Source: Podocnemis expansa | Taxonomy: Eukaryota > Chordata > Testudines > Podocnemididae | DNA: 64,000 bases | Direction of reading: 5' to 3' | Assembly (NCBI GenBank): GCA_007922195.1 | Contig: ML681969.1 | Location: 1-64,000 of the forward strand | Part shown: positions 22,985 through 33,699 of the stretch, piece by piece | How positions within the stretch are numbered: the first letter of the stretch is position 1 | How the letters are laid out: the number at the start of each line of letters is the position of its first letter | The notes under the pieces: generated by a model | Told to the model about the DNA's origin: nothing | The model's input: the letters and a program-made list of their open reading frames with translations, nothing else | The model's database searches: none | Made by a program: the position numbers and the translations under genes

Positions 22985-23344
22985 GGTATGGCTAGCAGTC
23001 ACCTGTAACTGAATGATGTGAGCAGCACTCGAAGGAGAACAGTTGGTTACTTACCGTAACCATTCTTCTTCGAGATGGGCTGCTCACATACATTCAGGTT
23101 CCTCTCACCGTCCCCGCTAACGGAGTTGGCAAAGGTATATGGGACTGGGAGGGTCAGGGTCACGGTCACCTATATAGCCACGGCCGCGGCGTGGAGGGGG
23201 CGTTGGCCATGTTCCCTGACCTGGCAGGCTAGCGCTAAAGACTTTCCGAGCTACTGTGCACTGCGGCACGTAGCTACCTGTAACTGAAAGTATGTGAGCA
23301 GCCCATCTCGAAGGACAGTTACGGTGACTAACCAACCGTTTCTC
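22985..23344 (+). repeat. DIRS internal complementary region and right inverted repeat
   Basis: 23010-23100 is a short palindrome: 'gagcagcactcgaaggagaa' is mirrored by 'ttcttcttcgagatgggctg'. Its two arms match the outer ends of the element, which is how DIRS elements store their extremities for circle formation. 23110-23344 is the right inverted terminal repeat. Confidence 0.85.
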
Positions 23345-23605
23345 CTCAAGAACCATAACTTCCTTTAATACTCCTCTAGCACCCTGACTGACCCCTGGCC
23401 CAACTGGTTGTTTACCAGGCTTCCTGCTTCTGATGTACTTAAAAAAACATGTCTTTTACGTTCAGCTGTATCCACCATGAGCTTCAAATCCTTTGTCTTG
23501 CAGGCATGACAGCTCTCCTTCATTCTGGGTACAGTGGGAGAAACAATTAAGTTTCTTAAACAATAAGAACCATCACCTAAATGTAGGACAAACACAAGAC
23601 CAACA
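23345..23605 (-). mobile_element. CR1/L3-like LINE, linker part (same copy as 18360-18888)
   Basis: Read on the minus strand this gives 'KYIRSRKP'-like linker sequence: ..STSEAGSLVNNQLGQGS and then VRVLEEY in a shifted frame. It runs into the DIRS right end. It is the 5' neighbour of the RT part on the other side of the DIRS. Confidence 0.7.
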
Positions 23606-23649
23606 GATCAAAGCTTCAAAGAGAAACTACAGAACTGGGATTCATATGC

Positions 23650-23975
23650 AGATTTGATGTCATTGCCTTAGGGTTAAATAGGGACTATAGATTATTTTCT
23701 CAATGCAAAAGGTGATTTGACCTCATCTTCCTCTGTATGCTGTTCCCCAGTGTTTGAATCTAAACAACTGCTTTGATTGCTGTAACAGCCTGAACTGATC
23801 TTATGACTTACCCTTCCCTGTCTGTAAATTCCCCATCTACAAAGTGTCTGACGAAGAGGGATTTTCTCCCATGAAAGCTCAAGCAATAAATAAATTTGTT
23901 GGTCTTTAAAAGTGCCACAGGACTGCTTGCTTGTTTCACTAAATTAGACTAACATGGCTACCCCTTTGGAACTTT
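23650..23975 (+). mobile_element. Foldback retroelement, single long arm
   Basis: This carries one full arm of the family, 'gtgtctgacgaagagggatt' to 'ggtctttaaaagtgccacag', with the tail 'ttagactaacatggctaccc'. Its internal part (23650-23820, including 'aatagggactata' and 'ctgttccccagtgtttgaa') is the reverse complement of 45200-45340. The opposite arm is absent. Confidence 0.82.
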
Positions 23976-24534
23976 GGATTTATGCTTATGGAATTTCATC
24001 CTACATATTTCAGACAATTTCTCCAGTTTGCCCAGATCAATTTGAATTTTAATCCTATCCTCAAAAGCACTTCTAATTCCTTCTAGCTTATCGTCCTCAA
24101 ACTTTATAAGTGGGCTCTGCATACTATTATCTAAATCATTGATGTGGATATTGAACAGAAGTGGACCCAGAACTAATCCCTGCAGGACCCCATTCAATAT
24201 GCACTTCCAGCTTGATTGAGAACCACTGATCATAACCCACTGGGAACAGTTTTCTAACCAGTTATGCATCCCCCTTACAGTAGCTTTATCTAGGTTGTCT
24301 TTCCCTAGTTTGTTTATGAGGATGTCATGCAAGACATTATCAGAAACCTTAGTAAAGTCACAGTACACCATATCTACTACTTTCCTGCAACAAGGGTTGT
24401 TATCCCTTCCAAGGAAGCTAATAGGTTGTGTTGACATGATTTGTTCTTGCCAAATCCTGTGCAGACTGTTACTTATCACATTATTATCTTCTAGGTGTTT
24501 GTGAACTGATTACTTTATTATTCGCTACATTATC
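23976..24534 (-). pseudogene. CR1/L3-like RT, 3' part (continues at 29011)
   Basis: A minus-strand frame of 173 codons (24479-23958) encodes DMVYCDFTKVSDNVLHDILI, then VLQGLVLGPLLFNIHINDL and KFEDDKL. These correspond to the CR1 RT motifs [28 protein letters not shown] and FADDTKL. The active-site block FADD reads FEDD here, so it is altered. The upstream half of this copy is at 29011-30720, beyond the second DIRS. Confidence 0.9.
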
Positions 24535-24599
24535 TTTCTTCTCTGAGCACTGCTCAAATGCATTCAGTAATAGGTGTCTGTGCCGGAGCACCGGATTGG

Positions 24600-25559
24600 T
24601 TGAAAAGCTTGTCCTAGACTGTCGGAAGAGGGGAGGCGGCCCAAGCAGTCCCACCTCTCCTAGCGAGGACTTGCCCGTGACTCATGCAGAGTCGCTTCTC
24701 GTCCCATCCACCCCGGAAGCAGTGGAGTCAGCACGAGCCCTGCTGTTCCTCCCAACTCCCCCTGCCTCACTTCCAATCAGAAGGGCCAAACTGGCCTTCA
24801 TTTCGAAGGCCTGGGTTCACCCGGGACGCTCACCCTTGCCATCCAGACCCCCGTCTTCCACCCCAGCGGGGACTGACACGACTCCACCAACAGCACCGGG
24901 CCAGGAATCCCGATTCCCTTCCCCCGTCTCCAGCCCAGAGGAGGGACCTTCTAGGGGCTCCAAATAGCCCCAGCGCCGCACATTGGCACCATCACCCTTC
25001 CGGTTTCAACCACAAGACTGGTCCCCTGAGGGAACTCCCTCCCCTCCGCAGTGGGCTCCCGGTGCCTTGCTGTCCCCGGCACTGGAGTCCTTTATGGGAA
25101 ACCTTTTGGCACATTTTGACTTGTTGCGCCAGACTATGGCCCATTTAGGTGTGGAGGTGGAGCCCTCTTCCCCCCGATACCCTGTTTGGACTTCCACGGC
25201 GCCCTTAGCAGTCCCACCCCACCCAAGCGTATGGGACCTCGCACGCTCCCAGTGGCAGAGCCCAAGCTCTGTCCCCCCAGTGTCAGATACGGCGAGCATG
25301 AAATATCAGGTATCCGAGTCGGACTACCCCTCACTTGCAGGCCACCCAGTTCCCCCTAGGAACATGGTCCAGATGGCAATCGGGGCTGGAGAACCTCCCA
25401 AGGACCCCCCAGCCCCCTCCAGGGAAACTAGGGAGCTGGATCTCTTAGGCCGTAAAGTGTATTCTTCATCAGCCTTCCAATTACGAGTGGCAAACAACCA
25501 GGCTACAACCAGCAGATACTTGCTGGATATGTGGGAGTCACTTGGGAAGTTTAGAAATA
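24600..25559 (+). pseudogene. DIRS gag-like region (second element)
   Basis: Proline/serine-rich frames lead into a 24983-25639 frame with SESDYPSLAGHPVPP and RELDLLGRKVYSSSAFQLRV, then YLLDMWESLGKF. The last words align with LDLLGRKVYSAVALQL and IFNLWEAL of the first DIRS. The frame is genuine gag only up to about 25559, where another element begins. Confidence 0.8.
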
Positions 25560-25760
25560 GGCTATGTCCACACATAGGGCGTCCTTTTGAAATAAATTAT
25601 TTCAAAACAAGTGGTTTCAAAATAAAGCCCTTATTTTGAAAGGACTTAATTCAAAATAACAAAAAACCAAATCAAAATAAGGAAAAGCGGGAATCAAAAT
25701 AGCATGTCCAGACAGTGGACTTGCTATTTCGCTATAGGAAAAGGGCACCTTGTGGGCCAT
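25560..25760. mobile_element. ggctatgtccacac foldback element, left part
   Basis: It starts ggctatgtccacac directly after the gag sequence. It continues with 'tttgaaataaattatttcaa' words and a subterminal 'aatagca..gacttgctattt' hairpin that matches 47795-47832. The right end is not found. The following GC-rich stretch to about 26300 may belong to it. Confidence 0.65.
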
Positions 25761-26300
25761 GTTGCCACCAGCCGGGGGGGGGGGGGCTTATAAGGAGCCT
25801 GGGGGTGCCCCAACCTGCTTGCCCTCTGGGCAAGTGGCTTGGGGAGCCTCAGCACCCCAGGCTCCGCTGCCCAGGTGGGGGGGGGCTGCAGCCCTGGCAG
25901 GGCGAGCCGCTGCCCGGGTGGCTGGGGTCCGGGGGTGCCCAGGGCTGCCCCCAAGGCCGGCGGCGGGGTCCGGGGGTGTCCGGCTCTTCCCCCTGCTGCA
26001 GGGGCTGGTGGGAGCCCCGCCCAGGGAATCCCCAGGCGCCCTGCTTCTGTCCTGGGGCGGGGGCCGGTGGAAGCCCCCCCCAACTTAGCTTCCCACTTCC
26101 CTGGGCGGGACAGCCCCCCTTTTTCCTTCCCGCCTCATTCATGGCGGGAAGTGGGCCTTTTCCTCCTCTTCCCACAAGGAGGGGCCCCTCTGATCACCGC
26201 CACTCCTTTACCCTTAGGGTGCAGGGGGCCATAGGGCGTCACTGCCGCAGACGGCCAAACCCCACCCTCCTTCGTTAGGAACGGTGGGTCCAGGGGCAAC
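25761..26300. repeat. GC-rich low-complexity stretch
   Basis: There is a G-run at 25774-25787 and GGGGG/CCCCC-rich sequence to about 26110. Overlapping open frames on both strands (up to 187 codons) reflect composition. It could be the interior of the foldback element that starts at 25560. Confidence 0.5.
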
Positions 26301-28640
26301 CATCCCACTCCTTCCTCGTTCTTTCCCTTCCCACTCACAGGAGCAGGACTTAGATCAGGATGCCAGGGGCTGACAATACAACGACGCCCGCCCACGGTGC
26401 CGGTACCCTGATACCGTAGCTACCCCCCACCGTCCCGCCCCTTAAGCAGTGTTTTTCTTGAGGATGAAAACTGCCTCTCTTCTATTCGTAGCAGCCTTCC
26501 TTCCCGAATATTTCCTGTTGCGTTCCCCACCCTAACTCCTCGCAGAGAGATGGAGGTGCGTCTCGTTGTAGCTCCAGCTGCTGCGGGGCTCCGAGATGCG
26601 CACATCTGAAGCCTACTCACAACAGAACTGTGCCTGTGGCAATGACACGTGTCCCAGGTAGGCCCCCTCGTATCCGGGTCAGGGGAAGGGGAGGGGACTC
26701 CCCTGGCCGCATCACCATTTTCTGCGCTGTGACCCCAACCCCCAGTCAACAGGAATCTCTCCTGCACACTGAGGGGGACTCATCGGTGTAGCAGTACAGC
26801 TACCTAGATACCTTCCCAATGAGAATGGCTATCTTTAGAGCAGGTCTTACCCCTGCACGGGTCCTAGGCCAGCCCACCCCTCCTTTTCCCACCCTCGCAC
26901 GGTTCCACATCTCTACCTTCTGGTGATCTAGGGGAACCAGGGGGCCACTTCAGGAACCCTCACCTTGGTCTACCCTCTTCAAGGTAGACCACTCTTCCCC
27001 GGCCTCATCAAAGCACAGCCAGGGGAACCCCTTTAAACCCTGAGGGGGAACACCTTGTTAGGACCATATGTTGGGAAACTGCGAAGGGTCTATCCCTTGA
27101 GTGCCTCCCACCCATATTCTTCCTGCCTTGGTAACTGCTGCCTTCTAGACAGCTGTCTACGGCAGACAGAAGGGTCCCTACTTCCAGGGCACTTGCATAA
27201 TCTTCTTGCTCCATGGCCTACTCCCTGGTAGGACAAGCCGCCCCCCCATGTCCTGCCTTCCCCCAGGACCGTCTCACTACGCTGCGCACAGTCCTTTAGT
27301 GCTACTGCGGTTCTCCCCATGCGCGTTGGTGGCGCCTGGCAGTTCTGTGGTCCCCTTTTTCCCTTTTCAAGGACCTGTTGACACCCACTGCCATGATACA
27401 CAGAGAACCCACTTCTATACATCATATAACAGTTTGGGGTTGTACCCTTTTATTCACCCTCTGGCTCCCCCTGGGGAGAAAACTTTGTTGGGTTCTCTGA
27501 TCCCAGGGTGTCCTTCAGATGTGGCGATTGCCACCCTGTTACGGTCCCATTCTCTAGCTTAGGAAGGAACCTTCCTTGGCAGCGGAGTTCTCCAATGTCC
27601 ATGTATTGAAGAGTTCTCCTTGGCAGCCCTGGCATTGCAAAATGGTAATGTTATCCCTCTGGCAAGCACTATAGATACTGTGTCCACGGCCTTTCACGAC
27701 TCTCCTTCGATTCTTTGGTCGCCGAGGGGCTGACTAGACGGTAGTAAGAGTTCTCTCCCGTCCCTCTTCTCCCCCTAACACCTTAGTGAGAGCTTTGTGA
27801 CGCAAACCCTGCAAGCTTAGAGCAGCGGGGCCCTTCTTCATATTATAGTGCCCTACGGGCCCTAGTAGGACCAACTCTCCAGCGTGGCCTCAGGCCACCT
27901 TGCTGTTAGTGACCTTCCCGGAATCTCTCTCCTGCGAGAACTCAGTCGTGGTGCTTGCTTGCCTGAAAACACGCGCTTCCGCGCTACCAGGTCATTAATT
28001 AGCATGCCGTAGGCCCCCATCCTGCTTGACTCGACTCTATATGCCGTGACTTGGTGTCTCGTGGTCTTCTCAGTCGCCCTCGAGCCCATCTTACGACCTT
28101 GTATCCTCATCTCGCTCTTTCAACCAGACGGCCTGCTTGGCCGCATCCTAGATAAGGGGCATTATCATTCCCTTATTTTCCCTGTATACTCAGTAGTCGC
28201 TAGATCAGTCCTTGACTACATGGCTCCTGCAAAGCCTTCGGGTGCTCTATGCCTTCCCTTTTTCTTTGTTCTCGTGCAAGACATGCCCATATGGCTGGTC
28301 TCTTTACTAGCCTTTAGTGTTCTCCTTCGAGCCCACGTGACATGGCCTATGCCCAGACATTATAGCCTGCTGGTTACATTCCACGTTTTCCTCCTACGCA
28401 GGGCACCCACGCAACCTATTTTGTTAGGTTGCATCCTTTTCCCTAGCTCGGGTGACCTTGTCTGACCTGCTTATGCGTTCTGCCTTGGCAGGTTCGGACC
28501 TGCCCTGTTCTGGGTTGACACTCAGCTCTTGCTTCTGCTGAGCCATCAAGGCCCGCTCGCCTTTTGGCTTCGGCAAGCATCTTGCTGTGGGGCCTCTACC
28601 TTACAGGGCGTGTTCCTGTGCTGAAGGTGGAAGTACCAAC
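26301..28640. other. Unassigned pyrimidine-rich segment inside the second DIRS
   Basis: By position this should hold RT, RNase H and recombinase, but no motif of any of them is seen on either strand. The 139-codon frame 28046-28465 is rich in Leu, Phe and Val and has no recognisable motif. The last 80 bases (28560-28650) weakly resemble the end of the recombinase region of the first DIRS. The content is unknown. Confidence 0.5.
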
Positions 28641-28649
28641 TCCACCTGC

Positions 28650-29010
28650 CATCCATCAGTATGGCTAGTAGTCACCTATTACTGAATGCATCTGAGCAGT
28701 GCTGAACGAAGAACAGTGTGTTACTCATCAGTAACTGTCCTTCTTCGAGATGGGCTGCTCAGATCCATTCAGGTCCCTTCCCTCCGTCCCCGCTTCTGGA
28801 GTTGGTGACTCTAAGGAACTGAGGAGGGGGCAGGGAGGCGGCCGTATATATAGCCATGGGTGGCGCGAGGGGTGGTGGCCACCTCCCCTCTTCTGACAGG
28901 CTAGGACAAGTTTTTCCGACCAATCCAGCACTCCAGCACAGAGACACCTATTACTGAATGGATCCGAGCAGCCCATCTCGAAGAAGGACGGTTACTGGTG
29001 AGTAACCCAC
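28650..29010 (+). repeat. DIRS internal complementary region and right inverted repeat (second element)
   Basis: 'gtcacctattactgaatgca' (28670) and 'cgagatgggctgctcagatc' (28747) form the palindromic internal region. 28770-29010 is the terminal repeat with 'gtatatatagccatgg', the TATA-bearing word also present in the first element in similar form. Confidence 0.83.
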
Positions 29011-30720
29011 CGTTCCTGTTTCTGGGTAGCAAAGTTAAACTGACTGGTCTCTAATTCCCTGGATTGTCCGTATTTCCCTTTTTATAGATTGGCACTATAT
29101 TTGCCATTTTCCAACTCTCTGGAATCTCTCCTGTCTTTCTTGACTTTTCAAAGCTAATTGCTAATGACTCAGATATCTCCTCAATCAGCTCCTTGGCTAT
29201 GTCTACACTAGAGAGCTCAGGTAAGTCAACTTTATAAGGTTGACTTAGAGAGGCCCCATTTGTTTAAGTTGACTTTATAAAGTCGACTTAAGACAGGGGA
29301 CCCATTTGAAGTCAACTTTATAAAGTCAACTTAAATGACTATCTTGCTTTAAGTCAACTTTATAAAGTCAACTTTAATGGCCACATTTTGCTAAGTTAAC
29401 TTAATAAAGTCGATTTAACCCTTGAAGTTGACTTTAAGGGTGAGAGTTATTAAGTCGACTTAAGCAAGTGCTTAAGTTGACTTAATGAACTCCAAATGTG
29501 GCCATGTAGTTGCTTAAGTTGACTTAAGCCTCCAGTGTAGACATAGCCCTTGAGTGTTTTAGGATGTATTTCACAAAGCATTGTTGACTTGAAGCCATCT
29601 AATGTTTAAGTAATTTTTAACTTTATCCTTTCCTTTTTAGCCTACCTCACTTTTACACATATTCATTCTGTTAGCTGTCCAGTTGCTACTAAAATTTTTG
29701 TTGAAAATGGATGCAAAAAGTCAGTCAGTACTTCTGATATTTTCACATTTTCTTTTATTTGTGTCCTCCCCCCCCCCATTGAAACATGGGTTTACTCTGT
29801 CTTTGGTTTTCATCTTGTTTCTAATGTATTTATAGAATGTTTTCTGGTTAACCTTTAAATATCTAGCTAGTTTAATCTCATTTTGCACCTGGGCCTTTCT
29901 AATTTTGTTCCTACAAACTTATGTTATTTGTTTCTAATCAGTCTTTGTAATTTGACCGAGTTTTCACTTTTTGTAGGATTCTTTTTGAATTTCAGATAAT
30001 TGAAGATCTCCTGGTTAAACCAGGGTGGTTTCTTGTCATACTTTTAATCTTTCTTACACAATGAGATAGTTTGCTTTTGTGCCCTTAATAATGTCTCTTT
30101 GAAAAACTACCAGTTCTCTTGAACTGTTTTTCTCCTTGGACTTTGGTTCCCCTAGGATGTTGCCTATAAGTTCCTTGAAAGCCATTATTTTTATTGTGCT
30201 GGCTTTCCTCCTCCCATTCCTTAGAATCATAAACTCATCATTTTGTGATCACTTACACACACGCTGCCTTCCACTTTCAAAGTCTCTACCAGCTCCTCCC
30301 TAGCTGTCAAAATCAAATTGAAAACAGCCTCTCCCTTCATAGCTTACTTCGCCTTCTAAAGAAAAAAATTGTCTCCAATAACTTGTCCTGTAATCTGTGC
30401 CTTGTAGTGTTATTTTTCCAACAGATGTTTGAGTATCTGACGTGATCCATCATTGCCAAATCTTGTGCTGTGGATGCTTGTTAGTCATTTATAAAAAGCC
30501 TCATCCACCTCTTCTTTCTGGTTAGGAGGCCTGCAGTAGACCTCTACCATGACATCATCCTTAGCTTTTACACCTCTTATACTTACCTGGAGACTTTCAA
30601 CAAGTCTGCCTTCTATTTCTATCATAACTTCAGTCTCAGGGTATATATTTAATATATACGGTAATACCTCCTCCCCTTTTCCCTGCTATGCCCTTCTATT
30701 AAAACTTTAAGTGCAATAAT
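29011..30720 (-). mobile_element. CR1/L3-like LINE, endonuclease to RT (same copy as 23976)
   Basis: On the minus strand, 30640-30450 gives endonuclease sequence with VEVYCRPPNQKEEVDEAFY. 30030-29800 gives the linker (KPPWFN-like). 29580-29550 plus 29194-29020 gives KELIEEISES, WKMANIVPIYKKG and RPVSL. It is interrupted by the small element 29195-29548. Stops are present. Confidence 0.88.
29195..29548. mobile_element. 354-bp foldback element with exact 3-bp duplication
   Basis: The left end GGCTATGTCTACACT pairs exactly with the right end AGTGTAGACATAGCC. CTT is duplicated at 29192-29194 and 29549-29551. Removing the element and one CTT rejoins the CR1 frame (..HPKTLKELIEE..) without a base change in length. 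The interior is made of 'aagtcaactt', 'aagtcgactt' and 'aagttgactt' words in both senses, so it folds throughout. There is no coding capacity. Confidence 0.92.
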
Positions 30721-30744
30721 CCAGCCCTGGGGAAGGTCCTCTCC

Positions 30745-32320
30745 TGGATCAGTAAAGACAGAAAACAAAAAGTAGGAATAAATGACCAGTTTTCAGAATG
30801 GAGAAAGGTCAATAATGATGTCTCCTAGGGGGTCTGTATTAGGATCAATACTGTTCAACATATTTATAAATGCTCTGGAAAAAGGAGTAAATCATGAAGT
30901 TGCAAAATCTGCAGATGATACAAAACTACTCTATATAGTTAGGTCTAATACAGGCTGTAAAAAATTAAAAAGGGATCTTACAAAACTGGGTGACAAGACA
31001 ACAAAATTGAAGATGAAATTTAATATGGATAAATACAAAGTAACACACATTGGAAAATGTGATCCCAAGTATACATATAAAATGATGGTATCTAAGTTAG
31101 GTGTTACCATTCAAGGAAGCAATCTTAGAGTCACTATGGATAGTTCTCTGAAAACGTTCATTCAATGTGTTGCAACAGTAAAAAAATGCTAACAGAGTGT
31201 TAGAAATTTTTAGGAAAGTGCTAGATAATAAGACAGAAGATATCATGGCCTCTTTATAAACACAAGGTAGGCCCACGTCTTGAGTATTGCATGTAGATCT
31301 GGTCACCTTGTCTCAAAAAAGATGAAATGGAATTGGAAACAATACAGAAAAGTGAACTAATATGATTAGGTGTGTGGAAAAACTTCCATATGAGTAGAGC
31401 TTAATAAATCTAGAACTTTCCAGATTGGAAAATAGATGGCAGAGTGGGGAGATGGAGGGGATGACTGAGGCCCTATGTTCCCTCTAAGCTGCGCATGTGC
31501 ACACACGCACACAGGTTGTGAAACCCATGCACACAACAAAATAAAGCACGCACAAAAGAAATTCAACCGTGCAAATATTTTTATGCTATTTTAAGAAAGC
31601 TGTTTCAAGTAGCATGTTTCAAATAAGGTTTTGTAATTTATAATATCATTTCCATCACCATATCAAAATAAACTTACTATATTAATTTGTATCATACACA
31701 CTTGCTTCATTGCTCTCACAAGTTTGACCACACTCACTGGAGTGTGCACAAATTTGGACACCAGTTCCAAAAATTTGCACAAAAGAAATTTTTTGCGCAC
31801 ACATCTTACAAAAAATTAGAGGAAACATTGCTGAGGCCTATAAAATCAGGACTTGTTTGGAGAAAATATAAATAACATTTCCTTATTTACTTTCTCATAA
31901 CACAAAAACTAGATCATCAAATGAAATTAACAGCAGCATGTTTAAAATAAACTAAAAAGAAGTATTTTTCCACACAACACACAATCAGCCTGTGGAACTC
32001 ATTGTAAGAAGATTTTGTGAAGGCGAAAACTATAACAGAGTTCAAAAAAGAATTACAGTAGATAAATTCATGGAGGATAGATCCATCAATGGAGGATAGA
32101 TCCATTCATGGAGGATAGATCCATCAATGGCCAGTTGTCAGGATAAAGAGTGATTGCTATTTGCCAGAGGCTGGGAATGGGCAATGGGACATATCCCTTG
32201 ATGGTCACCTGTTCTATTCAGTGCCTCTGAAGCACCTAACATTGACCATTGTCAGAAGACAGGATGCTGGGCTAAATGGACCTTTGTTCCTACCTAGTAT
32301 GATCACTCTTCTCAGCTTCT
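30745..32320 (+). mobile_element. Old CR1/L3-like LINE
   Basis: The frame 30782-31192 encodes SPRGSVLGSILFNIFINAL (RT QGS motif, here RGS) and KSADDTKLLY (ADD catalytic box). The C-terminal part continues to 31470 and, after a small insertion, from 31831. The 3' end near 32280-32320 resembles the L3 tail ('gggctaaatggacctttgtt'). Stops are frequent. Confidence 0.87.
31473..31830. mobile_element. hAT-like MITE (tgttccctctaa family)
   Basis: It is flanked by an exact 8-bp repeat CTGAGGCC (31465-31472 and 31831-31838) inside the CR1/L3 copy. The left end is ctatgttccctctaa; the right end inverted reads caatgtttcctctaa. The interior is rich in 'gcacaca' words. Its relative at 51684 is half the length. 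Confidence 0.88.
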
Positions 32321-32699
32321 AGGGAAAGGCTAAGGCCAAATGAGCTGGGATGCGGAAACAGGAGAATCTTGAATAGGAACAGAGAGGTTATATTACTTCT
32401 GTTTTTGGCATTGGTGCAACTGCTGGTGCAATACTATGTGCCCACAGCTCAGGAATGATGCCAGTAAATTAGAGACGAATCAGAGAAAAGCCACAAGAAC
32501 AATTAAAGGATGAAAACCTACTCTATATATTTGTCATAGTTATTCTTAGTAAAAGTCAGGGACAGGCCACAGGCAATAAATAAAAATTCTCAGAAGTCTG
32601 TGACCTGTCCCAAAATTTTAGTAAAAAGAACTGTGACAAAATGGAGTGATGAGATCCCAAGCCCTATGGGAGGAGGCAGAGGGGTCCACCCCATGGTGG

Positions 32700-33291
32700 C
32701 TCAGAGACCCATTTCCAAAGGGATAGCCGTGTTAGTCTAGTCCAGCAACAAAAAAACCCAAAACAAAAAGCCCCAAGGAGTCATGTGGCACTTTAAGACT
32801 AACAGATTTATTTTTCACATGAGCTTTCATGGGAGAAAATCCCACTTCGTCAGATGCTTCGAAGATGGGTGAACTTACAGAATGGAATGAAAATAAATGC
32901 AAGGAGTTGTAAAACATAGGATCAGGTCACACACTAACAGCAAATCAGAGCAGTTGTTAGGTTCAAACCATGGGAAGCCTGAAGTCAAATTACCTTTTGT
33001 AATGGGAAAAGAACTGTGAAAGCAGGATTGAATCAAGACTATGGGTTCTTTTCCCATTACAAAAGGTAATTTGACTTCAGGCTTCCCATGGTTTGAACCT
33101 AACAACAGCTCTGATTTGCTGTTACTGTATGATCTGATCCTATGTTTTACACCCCTTTGCATTTATTTTCATTCCAGTCTATAAGTTCACCCATCTTCGA
33201 AGCATCTGACAAAGTGGGATTTTCTCCCACGAAAGCTCATGCAAAAAATAAATCTGTTAGTCTTAAAGTGCCACACGACTCAGAGATCCAT
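32700..33291 (-). mobile_element. 566-bp near-perfect palindromic retroelement with 13-bp duplication
   Basis: The element (32713-33278) is flanked by CTCAGAGACCCAT and CTCAGAGATCCAT, a 13-bp duplication with one mismatch. Arms of about 250 bp (32760-33027 and 33047-33278) pair closely, for example 'ttaccttttgtaatgggaaa' at 32990 with its inverse at 33050. A spacer of only about 25-30 bases lies between. The family tail is at the left end here ('gtgttagtctagtcc'), so the copy is in minus orientation. No coding capacity is evident. Confidence 0.9.
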
Positions 33292-33329
33292 CCCTGCCAC
33301 CCCAGAGCTGAAGAAGAAAATATCAGGGA

Positions 33330-33690
33330 GGTCTATGGAAGTCATGGAATCTGGACATTTGTGACATACTCTTATTCTTACAAGGACAGACTCATGGAGC
33401 TCTGTCTATTTAGCTTGACAAAGAGAAGGATGGGGGTGATTTGACCATAGCCTATGAATATCTCTATGGGGAACAAATATGTCATAATAGTCTCTTCTGT
33501 GTAGCAAAAACAGATATAACAGAATCCAATGGTGGGAAGTTGAAGCTGGACAAATTCAGACTGAAAATAGGGTGTACATTTTTACCAGTGAAGGTAGTTA
33601 ACCATTGGAATAATTTACCAAGACTCATGGGGGCTTCTCCATCTCTGGCAATTTTTCTAACACCCTTGAAACATTCCACAAAAGGTCAAG
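33330..33690 (+). mobile_element. CR1-like LINE 3' fragment
   Basis: Encoded words include LMELCLFSLTKRRMG, then KLKLDKFRLKIGCTFLPVKV and NHWNNLPR. They match the CR1 C-terminal [16 protein letters not shown] ... [21 protein letters not shown]. There is a frameshift between the two parts. Confidence 0.85.
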
Positions 33691-33699
33691 GAAATCATA

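Larger units (their letters stand above)
18889..23344 (+). mobile_element. DIRS-type tyrosine-recombinase retrotransposon, internally deleted
   Basis: The element is bounded by inverted terminal repeats: 18889-19075 is mirrored by 23340-23110, both holding 'gctatataggtgaccgtgac' in opposite senses. It has a gag-like region, an RNase H domain and a tyrosine recombinase, in that order, followed by an internal complementary region. This is the DIRS plan and not an LTR plan. Both outer flanks are antisense CR1/L3 sequence of the same copy, so it inserted into that LINE, and no duplication is seen, as expected for DIRS. The RT core is missing and the frames are broken. Confidence 0.92.
24535..29010 (+). 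mobile_element. Second DIRS-type element, heavily rearranged
   Basis: The left end (24535-24642) is inverted relative to 28980-28870: both contain 'attcagtaataggtgtct' and 'ttgtccta' with 'gaagaggggagg' in mirrored form. 28660-28770 is the internal complementary palindrome, as in the first DIRS. Only the gag part is recognisable inside. Outside, both flanks belong to one antisense CR1 copy. The sequence is clearly diverged from the first element, so it is a different subfamily. Confidence 0.82.

Noticed and set aside
22985..23344. Terminator or attenuator hairpin
   Set aside because: The palindrome matches the ends of the DIRS element and is its internal complementary region.
25715..26278. 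Gly/Pro-rich frames up to 187 codons
   Set aside because: They lie in a G-run and C-run tract with open frames on both strands and no motif.
28046..28465. 139-codon hydrophobic frame that might be a membrane protein
   Set aside because: There are no clear helical segments with proper flanks and no homology that I recognise; hydrophobicity follows from T-rich sequence.
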